From Lepidodermella squamata (Eukaryota; Gastrotricha), in the NCBI GenBank assembly GCA_047495785.1, contig JBLDXI010000016.1:992001-1056000 (forward strand): a DNA stretch of 64,000 nucleotides, given 5' to 3'. Positions 54,197 through 63,309 of the stretch are shown here, one piece after another (position 1 is the first letter of the stretch; every line of letters begins with the position of its first letter). Made by a program: the position numbers and the translations under genes. Under the pieces are notes generated by a model. It ran no database searches. It saw only the letters and a program-made list of their open reading frames with translations, and had not been told where the DNA came from.

Positions 54197-55659
54197 GCTT
54201 TTTCAATGCGTTGTGTTTTATTACATGCCTGAAATGTGCGCGAATGTTATTATCAAATATATATCTAGCGCGTAGCCTTCTGCCGTTTTTATCGATCGAT
54301 GCCTATGTTATAACACGTTGTATATATAAAGGAAAACAACGCGTGAAATCAATAGAAAAAATGCGGCGGAAGAATACTAGAACTATTCCCATAAGTATTG
54401 ATCTTATACTTTGAAAGCGCATTAATAATAATAAAAGTTGTAATTGCGCCTCTCTGACGCAAGTGATTTTGGTCATAGCATTGTGCGCGGAGAAAAAAAT
54501 TAATCCGCTTGATAGGATAATGCCTGGATTCTTTTTAAATGCCTGGTTAAATCTCTCGCCAATTTCGGGTGGTTTTTTTTTTAAAAACGGAGTAATCACG
54601 GACAAAATCTTGCTTCTCGAGGATTAAAAATCAGTCTTGATTCAGAAATCGATGAATTTTGGTATGAATATGTACAAAGCGATTGCCGATTTATCTGTGA
54701 ATTTTAGTGATTTTTACGAATTTTACCTGATTTTTCGCAATTGAAAACAAAATTTGTGGATAATATCGGACAATTAGCGGGTAATTTTGGACGCTCATAA
54801 GAAAATTCAAGCAATAATTTATCACAACGATCAATCAATGCTTTAGATGGTTGAAAAAATTGATAATTAATATGATCGAACTTTTGAAAGATGGTTGAAT
54901 TCATTGGAATTGTTTTGCGAATTTATTTATTCGGTGGAATTTTTTTTTCAGGTGAAAGCAGAGTTCCGATGGTGGAAATGAAATAAAACCATCAACGATT
55001 TTACGCCTGGATCTTTTTAACTGTATCGTCACGGAATTATTATCTGCTGGTGAAATAATAATTATATTATTTAACAAACCTTTAAGGAGGTTTTAGGTAG
55101 CGGAGCTTATTAATTTGAAACCGCTGTTCGTCTCTTTCTATCACCGTTAAGACTAGGCGAAACTGACAGGATTGTTCCTAAGAAATTCGCCGCTTGCTTG
55201 AATAGGAAAATCAAGCTGCACCTTGCTTTGCCGATTTCTTTCCAGAATCCAAAATCCAAAATGCAAGCATTGAACAGGACTGGTCGGCGGGGGTTCAAAA
55301 CAAAAAAACTGATTTTCGAAAATCGCAAATTTCTCTATGGAATACAACAATCGTTTCCAGAGTACAACTAGAGGGTCCTGAACCTCTGAAAACAATATTT
55401 CGGGGCAATATAAGGATGCAGTCTGTCGTTTAGCGTTGGTACCATGATTTTAAGCACACTTTTTAAATCAATGGACCATCTTTCAAGTTCAAAGTTCCGA
55501 TCTCTCAAGCTAGTCGCTCGATCATTTTATTTTAATTGACAGGCTTTTTCGTATAACTTGCTCCCTATTTTATTTCAAAGCTTGACTTTTCCTTTTATAA
55601 GCGGAATTATCATGTCTTTCGAGCCTGAAATTGAATGAACAAACCATTCAATGTAATTC
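54197..55659. other. Intergenic region with a dispersed repeat
   Basis: It holds the upstream region of the SOCS-box gene and the repeat 54600-54798; no other feature supported. Confidence 0.4.
54600..54798 (+). repeat. Dispersed repeat, uninterrupted copy
   Basis: Matches the two arms of 15112-15605. It includes TTTACCTGATTTTTCGCAAT and CGGACAATTAGCGGGTAATT. Confidence 0.5.
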
Positions 55660-57113
55660 CTAGTTATCTATAAGACTTGATCTTTGCACATTTGAATAGT
55701 ATCCGCCATTTTCATATTTCGAGCACGCGTCAAATGGATATAATCGAGTATATCCTAGTTTGCGGCACTCAAAAAACCTCGGCTCCTGAATGCAATAACT
55801 CGCCGTTAGACCCGCGGCTGCGACAGGTTTCGCCTCGTCCGCGTAGTTCAACGCGATGATCTCGCCGAAAAAATTGTTGTAGTGAACGAACGCCGCCATA
55901 AATATGTTGATTTTTCCACTACTTGCCGTGAGACGATTCGCTTTGATCCATTTTACGAACTGGCTGGTAGTGCAAGCGCCCATTCGCGTAAAATAACCGC
56001 TACGTCCTACCACCAATTCATCATGTAACAGCCTCATTGAAGGTTCCGTCACACCACATATGACAAAGAATTTGTTGTCATTGGCTGGTCGCGACCTAAC
56101 GGCCTGCAATTTTGAAACAAAAATGTTACCTTAAAATTTCTACTGTAACGTAAAAAATTTGCTAAAAATCTAGTAAAAATGGGAAATTTTATAAAATTTC
56201 AGAGAAATTCAGATATTGTCCAGCCTCTGGTTTAATTTCCGACGCAAAATTTAAAAACATGTATTAAAAAGAATGTGATTACTTCTGTCCAATTTTCCTC
56301 AAGCTCCGTTAGCTCCGTGTATGAAGCCTCGCTTCCACGAATTGCATCACCCCGCCAAGCTATGGAACTAGCTGGCCCAGTTGCCTTGTCGTAAAAAAGG
56401 ATTATTTGATGTCCCGCAGCTGTCATGTTTCTCAGGCTCATCGAACTCGGCCCATCAGGGTAATCGCTAGGCTTCGCGAACTTATCATATCCAAAGTTGA
56501 TGTAGAGCTTCTTCAAAAAAGCGACATGCTGCTGCTCAGTAATGCTCTCGAAATCATTGAAATTCAGTATAATAACCTCGCCAGGATTCATATTCAAGAA
56601 ATCCCTCATGCCGCCGAACACACTCAGGTCGCCAAACATCTCTGGCGAAGACTGATGAAGATAGTTGGTAAAGTAAATCTTGTTGTCATTAACCCCTAAA
56701 TATTCAGGGTTGCGAGCTGCGATTGGAAGGTCGAAATACCGGATGCCAAGGTACAGCTGGTCGAAAATGGTATGTTCCTGAGCTTTGCCCCATTGCTCCA
56801 GCCTGCAGTTCATCAAGTCGTCATTTACGCGCTGAGACAGCTGAAATGGCATCAAATCGCGGTCAATGGTATAAACTCGGCCGAGACGGGGGTTTAGGGC
56901 TCTTGAAAAAGCTGCGTAGGCCCCTGGAATAGCAAGTTTTGTCAGTGGCAGATCGCGTAGCCTGGCAGGTAAGTTGGTCATCCACCGATCGAGTGTTGTA
57001 TTCGTCGTACATCTTAAAGGCAGTTCGGCTGCATCAGTCGTTAGAGAAAATAAAATCGCACTGATAATGAGAGTAGAATAAACAAAATGCATCAACATTG
57101 ATAGTGCTGGCAT
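55660..57113 (-). CDS. Secreted PI-PLC X-domain-like protein, catalytic residues replaced, 424 aa
   Basis: Exon 1 is 57113-56283 and exon 2 is 56103-55660, phase 0 (NWTE then AVRSRP), with a 179-base intron. Paralogue alignment favours the internal Met at 57098 as start (MLMHFVYSTLIISAILF), which would give 419 aa. The X-domain sequence is LAIPGAYAAFS, with Tyr-Ala replacing His-Asp and Ala for the preceding Ser. LGIRYFDLPIAA has Pro at the Arg place, and LHQSSPEMF keeps a His. It carries an insert SVFGGMR shared with the paralogue at 58949, marking these two as closest relatives. Exon 2 begins its C-terminal part with CGVTEPSMRLL and ends with a Cys-containing tail. Followed on the 5' side by U1, iMet and Leu of cluster G. 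Confidence 0.86.
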
Positions 57114-57451
57114 TTGTGATGAAAAATGCTGAAGTTGAGCCGACGTGATGCTTTGTTAAATCTTTCGAGATGCATGCTCGTGGGTTTCAAGATGTGACTC
57201 ATGTTACCACGCAGAACTAAACTAGAATAGCCTGAGATAAAGGCAGATAACACGAAATAAATATTTAATGTTTCACGTACCTTCGGGGTCATGAAAATAT
57301 GATATAAGGGTTAAGGGTTGGCATATTTCTAGCAACTAAGGTCGGATCCGGGACCTGGTTTAGCAACCGACTGCGGTGCGCTGTGGCCATCGCATTTTCG
57401 GGTTTTGAAAGGCTTTCACTTCCTTGCGGATTTCATTTTCTATTGCTTTTC

Positions 57452-57610
57452 CGGGCGTGGCGCGAACGCCGTTACCCAAGTGAAATATTTTGCACCCGAC
57501 TCCACCGATGAGGCAGAGCGCAGGGGTCAGCGGACCGCAGTGCAATGGCCCGCCTCGCCCTGGGGCGACCGACTTGCTGAGCTCGGTTCATCCCAGTGCC
57601 AGGTAAGTTT
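57452..57610 (-). ncRNA. U1 spliceosomal snRNA, copy G
   Basis: 159 nt starting AAACUUACCUGG. The 3' hairpin is GGGUAACGGCG...CGCCACGCCC, like copy B but with a compensating A-to-G change that makes an extra pair. Confidence 0.93.
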
Positions 57611-57660
57611 AGTGGCCAAAGGTCCACGCGATCGACCCCACTCGGCAGTTTGACCATAAG
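57611..57660 (-). promoter_or_regulatory. Conserved upstream block of U1, copy G
   Basis: Reads CTTATGGTCAAACTG then GTGGGGTCGATCGCG and GGACCTTTGGCCACT on the minus strand. Confidence 0.6.
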
Positions 57661-57726
57661 TGGATGCTGAAGTCATTTGGTTATTCCTTTTTCATCGAAA
57701 TTCTTTTTAAAAATGATTGCGACAGT

Positions 57727-57798
57727 TAGCAGAGCGTAGTTTCGATCTACAGACCTCTGGGTTATGGGCCCAGCGCGCTTCCACTGCGCCACTCTGCT
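57727..57798 (-). tRNA. tRNA-iMet (CAU), cluster G
   Basis: 72 nt initiator, anticodon loop CCCATAA. Confidence 0.95.
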
Positions 57799-57866
57799 TG
57801 TCTGAAGGAGGAATTTGACCATTCAGTAGCTGTTTTATAAGTGTCGTGAATTCAAATGGAAAATTA

Positions 57867-57951
57867 TGGCAAGCGGTGGGGTTCGAACCCACGCCTCCGA
57901 AGAGACTAGAGCCTATAAATCTAGCGCCTTAGACCACTCGGCCACGCTACC
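57867..57951 (-). pseudogene. tRNA-Leu (UAG)-derived gene with 9-nt anticodon loop, cluster G
   Basis: 85 nt versus 82 in intact copies. Two bases are added in the anticodon loop (TTTATAGGC instead of TTTAGGC), and one U is added in the 3' acceptor strand (CGCTTGCC instead of CGCTGCC). Stems, variable arm and T arm are otherwise unchanged. Probably non-functional, though an expanded-loop tRNA could in principle decode out of frame. Confidence 0.75.
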
Positions 57952-58948
57952 TCGGCTTCTCTTTATTCCACTATTTAACCAATAATTCAAAACAAGCGAG
58001 TGGTTGAAATGATGTTTTGGAGCTGAGGAATTTTCGCAAGGAGATCTATTTGCTGCGGCGTCGAATTTCGGCTAATTAAAATGCATCAAAACGGGGTGAG
58101 GTGGCGGTCTGATTGTTTCAAAGTCTTTTAACCAACATCGAGCTGTAATATTCCTCAAAGGGCGATCAATAATTCATCAAAATTGAAATTATACAGTCAA
58201 TGTCTGAATAATTCCTGAATCGTCCTTCCCGCCGTGAAAGGGCTCATTTGATTAGGGCAGACGATGTTTTTCTGAAATTTTTAATTTGTTCAAGCTGAAT
58301 ACTAATACGTTAACTTGTGTATGTGCACTGTTGATTGACAATTTGCCAGCGTAGGCGGCTAGAGTTAGCCAGAGTTACCCAGCCTGCAGAGCCGATATCG
58401 ATTTCAAGAATCGACTTTACAATTCAGTGATTTTTCCGATATCAGCCGTCGTAGTAACCAACATCGATAATTTTTCTATGTAGCTTAGGGCGCCAGGCAG
58501 CTGTGGTAAAAATCCTAGATTCAGGGAGCGCATGAGCATCGATCAAAAACTTGAAACACCGAAATCGCAAAGAATCTGAAAAATGTAGTGCCAGTTGGAC
58601 GCTTAAATTTCGTGCATGAACCTCATTTTTAGTGGTGCAAATATTATTTGGACCCAATTGCAAATTAATGGCGAAATCACCCGGAAGAATGTTCGTTCGG
58701 GGTATTGTTGTTGAAATATTGTTTCAGGTAAATCTAGTGCTGCGGTCTCACATTTAGTTTTGGTATTTGTGAAATTGCTGAGTTTTTTTTCCAAGTTTCG
58801 ACATTTCGAGTTACTCGCTCGATCACACGAACTCAACCGAATTGTTTCAACGGACAGAAATTATTGTCGCTACTTTATTTCTTTAATAAGCGGAATTATC
58901 ATGTCCATCGAGCCTAAAATTAGATGAACAAACCGTTCAATGCAATTT
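57952..58948. other. Intergenic region with a short dispersed repeat
   Basis: It contains GATATCG-family copy 3 and the GCGGTCTGATTGTTTCAAA segment shared with 20505. No gene. Confidence 0.4.
58394..58443 (+). repeat. Short dispersed repeat (GATATCG family), copy 3
   Basis: GATATCGATTTCAAGAATCG through TTCAGTGATTTTTCCGATATC; same orientation as the copy at 9064. Confidence 0.6.
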
Positions 58949-60546
58949 CTAGTTATCTATAAGACTTTTTCTCGGGAAATATGTAAAATACTCCTCAGTT
59001 TTATAATCCGAGCACTCATCACTATCATTGTCTTGATTCCTGCACACAAGAAACGTCGGCTGCCGAATGCAATAAATCGCCGTTAGATCCGCAGCGCTGA
59101 CAGGTTTCATCGCCTCGCCCGCGTAGTTCAACGCGATAACCTCGCCGAAAAAATTGTTGTAGTGAACGAACGCCGCCATAAATATGTTGATTTTTCCACT
59201 ACTTGCCGTGAGACGATTCGCTTTGATCCATTTTACAAACTTGCTGGTCGTGCACGCGCCCATTTCCGTCAAATAATTGACAGGTTCCAGCAATATTCCA
59301 CCCTGCAACATCCCAATTGAAGGTACCATCACACCACGTAAGACAAATAGGTTTTTGTCATCATCTCGTCGCGATCTAACGGCCTGTAATTCCGGTGAAA
59401 AAAAATATTCCACCTATAAAATTGTATCGTAACGTGGAAAGTGTAGTTTGGAATACATAGCTCAGGGTAATTTGAGGTTGATTCAGCATTTTCTACTTTT
59501 GTTTGTTAATTTGACCTATTTTCGAGTGTCATGAGGTTCAATATTCAAATGAGCAACAATCCGTCCAATGTTAGGCGAATAGGCTCAAATTAGCTAAAAA
59601 TCGAGTACAAATTTCCTAACTTTCAGAGAAAATAAGATTTTGTCGAGCCTATACCTCTGGTTTAATTTTTTGGAGAACAGCTGATTTTAAAAAATTGAAA
59701 AACAGCGACTAATTATAATGTAATTACTTCGGTCCACTTTGGTTCAAGGTCCGTTAGTTCCGTGTAGGCCTCGCCTCCACTAATTGCATCAGCCTGCCAA
59801 GCTATGGAACTAGCTGGCCCAGTTGCCATGTCGTAAAAAATTATTATTTGATGTCCCGCAGCTGTCATGTTGCTCAAACTCATCGAACTCGGTCCATCAG
59901 GGTAATCGCTAGGCTTCGCGATCTTATCATATCCAAAGTTGATGTAGAGCTTCTTCAGAAACGCGACATGCTGCTGCTGAGTCATGCTGTCGAAATTATT
60001 GAAATTCAGTATAACAATCTCGCCAGGGTTTATATTCAAGAAATCTCTCATGCCGCCGAACAAGCCGAACTCGCCGAACATGTCCGGAATAGACTGATGA
60101 AGATAGTTGGTCAAGTAAACCTTGTTGTCATTAACCGCGTAATAGTCCGGGTTGCGAGCTGCGATTGGAAGGTCGAAATACCGGATGCCAAGGTACAGCT
60201 GGTCGAGAATGGTATGTTCCTGAGCTTTGCCCCATTGCTCCAGCCTGCAGTTCATCAAGTCGTCATTTACGCGCTGAGACAGCTGAAATGGCATCAAATC
60301 GCGGTCAATGGTATAAACTCGGCCGAGACGGGGGTTTAGGGCACTTGAAAAAGCTGCGTAGGATCCAGGAATAGCAAGTTTTGTCAGTGGCAGATCGCGT
60401 AGCCTGGCAGGTAAGTTGGTCATCCATTGTTCAAGCGTAGTGTTCGTCGTACATCTTAAAGGCAGTTCGTTTGCATCAGTCGTTGGAGGAAAAATCACAC
60501 TGATAATGAGAGAAGAATAAAAGACGTTCCTTAGTGGTTGTAGCAT
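58949..60546 (-). CDS. Secreted PI-PLC X-domain-like protein, catalytic residues replaced, 417 aa
   Basis: Exon 1 is 60546-59728 and exon 2 is 59383-58949 (KWTE then AVRSRR), phase 0, with a 344-base intron. The signal peptide MLQPLRNVFYSSLIISVIF matches the gene at 46230 almost exactly, as does its 5' flank. X-domain landmarks: LAIPGSYAAFS, LGIRYFDLPIAA, KVYLTNYLHQSIPDMF, INPGEIVILNF, and NIFMAAFVHYNNFFGEVIALN in exon 2. It carries FGLFGGMR, the insert also seen at 55660, so it mixes features of both neighbours (5' end like module E, middle like module G). That suggests gene conversion or unequal exchange. It lies in module H with U1, iMet and Leu. Confidence 0.87.
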
Positions 60547-60569
60547 TCGTGCTTAACAAATGCTTCAAC

Positions 60570-60690
60570 CAAGTCGACAGAAACTAAACCATCATGCTTG
60601 TACTTTTCCAAAGGCATGCAGGTTGTAGTAGGTGCCAAACTATGTGACTCATTCCCCGCTGAGCCAGATTAGACCAGCATGAGATGAAGA
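60570..60690 (-). promoter_or_regulatory. Conserved 5' block of a PLC-like gene
   Basis: Reverse complement of the block at 46088-46229 (TCTAATCTGGCTCAG, GGGAATGAGTCACATAGTTT). The acceptor-like TTTCAG of the other copy reads TTTCTG here, so that site is not conserved. Confidence 0.5.
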
Positions 60691-61102
60691 TTTAGTACAA
60701 ATAATTTACGTATTTCCGATGTCATTGAAATAAAGTTCTAGCATTTATGGTCGTTCTGAGTGGAAAAAGGTGTCCATTTAATGATCGGTGCAATTAGACT
60801 GTTGATAATATAACCGTATTTGTTCCTATTACGGCCCGAGCTACTGAAATTCAACCTCGAAATTTTGAAAAAATTCAAAATTGAAACAATAATTGTCGGT
60901 GAATCGTTCATTTTTAGTGATTTTGAACCGACTTGACTCTCAACCTCAACCCTCGGCTTACCATTAGGGATGGGCGATTATTATCGACTATTTTTGATAG
61001 CCTGAGCTATTTTTCGACACAATAAGGTGTAGTATTTCAGGAAGTTGAGTAATGTTCGAAAACAACCAATTAAAAATGACACCTATATTTTTCGTAATTT
61101 TA

Positions 61103-61261
61103 CGGGTGTGGCGCGAACGCCGATACCCAAGTGAAATATTTTGCACCCGACTCCACCGATGAGGCAGAGCGCAGGGGTCAGCGGACCGCAGTGCAATGGC
61201 CCGCCTCGCCCTGGGGCGACCGACTTGCTGAGCTCGGTGCATCCCAGTGCCAGGTAAGTTT
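61103..61261 (-). ncRNA. U1 spliceosomal snRNA, copy H
   Basis: 159 nt starting AAACUUACCUGG; the 3' hairpin GGGUAUCGGCG is shared with copy E. One change in stem-loop I (GGATGCACCG for GGATGAACCG). Confidence 0.92.
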
Positions 61262-61311
61262 AGTGGCCAAAGGTCCACGCGATCGACCCCACTCAACAGT
61301 TGGACCATAAA
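61262..61311 (-). promoter_or_regulatory. Conserved upstream block of U1, copy H
   Basis: TTTATGGTCCAACTG, GTGGGGTCGATCGCG and GGACCTTTGGCCACT on the minus strand. Confidence 0.6.
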
Positions 61312-61378
61312 CGGACACTCAAGTCATTTGGTTATTCCTCAGATCTTGGGAGTTTCTGATTAAAAATATTGCGACAGT

Positions 61379-61450
61379 TAGCAGAGCGTAGTTTCGATCT
61401 ACAGACCTCTGGGTTATGGGCCCAGCGCGCTTCCACTGCGCCACTCTGCT
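61379..61450 (-). tRNA. tRNA-iMet (CAU), cluster H
   Basis: 72 nt initiator, anticodon loop CCCATAA. Confidence 0.95.
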
Positions 61451-61519
61451 TGTCTGAAGGAGGAATGTAGCCATTCGATCGTTGTTTTGAAGTTTTCAAG
61501 AATTCAAATGGAAAAATGA

Positions 61520-61602
61520 TGGCAAGCGGTGGGGTTCGAACCCACGCCTCCGAAGAGACTAGAGCCTAAATCTAGCGCCTTAGACCACTCGGCCACGCTA
61601 CC
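61520..61602 (-). tRNA. tRNA-Leu (UAG) with bulged acceptor stem, cluster H
   Basis: 83 nt. Normal anticodon loop TTTAGGC, but the 3' acceptor strand reads CGCTTGCC, one U more than the intact CGCTGCC. The same extra U is found at the cluster G copy. Functionality is uncertain. Confidence 0.8.
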
Positions 61603-62400
61603 TCGACTCTCAACTTCTTTTTATTCCACAAATAAAACAATTTAAAACAAGCGATTCGCAGGATAAAAATGTAAACAATTGTAATTAATACGATCCAGGT
61701 ACATACCTACGTACTGGGTAAAAAATAAAAAAAAATCAAGAAAATTGATGATCAATGAAAGCAGTTAGAGCCGGAGTGGTTGAAATGACGTTTTCGAGTT
61801 CGGGAATTTTCCGCAATAAAATCTAGTTGCCGCGGCGTTGAATTTTGTTTATTATACTTCTCAGAAACAGAAACAGATAAAAAATTAAAAAAATTTATGG
61901 CGCCGTAGAAATGTTTCAGCTGACAATTGTGAAAGTTGACATAAAATGTCGTTTCAGGGCAGTCTCACTCGAACCTGGCAGTTTTTCACAAGAAAACGTC
62001 CATTTGCTGCTCAGAGAATTTCCCTCTACCTCTATATTACTCCAATCTTTCACTTAGATCGAATATGAGAGTCCAGGCCAGACCTATTTTTTTATTTTAA
62101 ATCGCAAAGCTAGATTAGTATTGATTCCATCCATGGCAGCTCAGCTTGTGTTGTACACATTGCATTTCTCGACTATTCCAGCGACCGGCAATTTTTTACA
62201 CGTAGTTAATTATTCACCCGTATAGCGCATATATACGACGCCGCATATATCAAGAAAAAAAAACACACACACACACCCAAGTTGAGTCACCGGTATACAT
62301 TGCGATAAGGAAAAAGATGACGCAATCGCGCGCAATTTTCGCGGTATAAAAACCTTTCATTTATTCGAGATTCGTTTAATACCATCGTTTTTTCCAGCAA
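61603..62400. other. Upstream region of the zinc-finger-like gene
   Basis: A TATA box (TATAAAA, 62345-62351) lies about 50 bases before the ATG. A CA run is at about 62262-62277. TTTTTTCCAG ends at 62397, three bases before the ATG. Confidence 0.5.
62345..62351 (+). promoter_or_regulatory. TATA box
   Basis: TATAAAA in a CG-rich context (TTTTCGCGG before it). It predicts transcription start near 62375. Confidence 0.55.
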
Positions 62401-63309
62401 ATGACAAGTACTTCCAGACCGATATCTGCAAAAAACGATGGCCAGAAACCCCGAGCAACTATAGCTAATCTATGCAACGAAATCGAAGCATCTCTGCTTG
62501 AAAATTCGAAGATCGACCAACTTCGCGATGTGCTAAATCAAACCTGGCAAGTTTTGGCCGATTCGATCAACGGCGATGAGTCACAGGACTTCAGCTGGCT
62601 GACGGAATTCGCGGCAGTGAAATCGCCGGAAAATCGGTTAATCTCCCGTTTACCGGGTATCATCAGCGATGTTCGAGCCGTAGTTCGACTGGCGAATAAA
62701 GTCGATGAAGCGGCGATGAAATTACCGGAAAAATTCACCCCGGAACTTGAACCAGCTGTCCCGCCGGCAATTCTTACCCCTGACACCAGCGTTCAAAGCG
62801 TTGATTTTACGACGGAACTGGCTAAGAATAAACGTGACCGGCGTAAGCAGAAGAACAAGGAAAAAGACGCGAATTGGGTCGCAGTTGCCGCGAAGCCGAA
62901 ACGCGAAGCTAAGCCGGAAAGCAACGAAAGTCTAGCCGGTTCAACCACGACTAAAACAAGCGATGAGGATAACAAGAAGAAGTACCTACTGCCTTACATG
63001 TCGAAATTTTTGAGCGAACGTATTAAAAAGGCGGAGAAGCGGACTGGTTTCGCGGGTATGGTCAACGCTTCACTCGGCCATTTGGCGTTGAATAACGTCG
63101 GCGAGTTGTGTTGTGGCGTTTGCAAATCGTCGCCGCCTTTCAGTGTCCCGCGGCAGCCGTTGCACATGGCCGCTGTTATGGAGCATCTTCACAGTGCTGG
63201 CCATGGTGATGCTGTTCGAAAGGCGCGCCGGCTTGAGATTAACGCGCAGCAGGAAGCGCTGAAAGCGATTTCTAGCGAGAAGGCTGAGGCCTCGAACAAG
63301 CAACAATAG
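62401..63309 (+). CDS. Basic/helical protein with a C2H2-like finger, 302 aa
   Basis: Single exon. The N-terminal 115 residues look helical, with no known domain. A strongly basic segment (about residues 142-170, KNKRDRRKQKNKEKD) resembles a nuclear localisation or RNA-binding stretch. Near the C-terminus C238-GV-C241 is followed by H262 and H268 (C-x2-C-x20-H-x5-H). The H-x5-H spacing is that of U1C/matrin-type fingers, but the central loop is longer than their usual 12. A charged C-terminal helix follows. A nucleic-acid role is an inference; I do not recognise the gene. AATAAA at 63448-63453. Confidence 0.7.
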   Translation: MTSTSRPISAKNDGQKPRATIANLCNEIEASLLENSKIDQLRDVLNQTWQVLADSINGDESQDFSWLTEFAAVKSPENRLISRLPGIISDVRAVVRLANKVDEAAMKLPEKFTPELEPAVPPAILTPDTSVQSVDFTTELAKNKRDRRKQKNKEKDANWVAVAAKPKREAKPESNESLAGSTTTKTSDEDNKKKYLLPYMSKFLSERIKKAEKRTGFAGMVNASLGHLALNNVGELCCGVCKSSPPFSVPRQPLHMAAVMEHLHSAGHGDAVRKARRLEINAQQEALKAISSEKAEASNKQQ

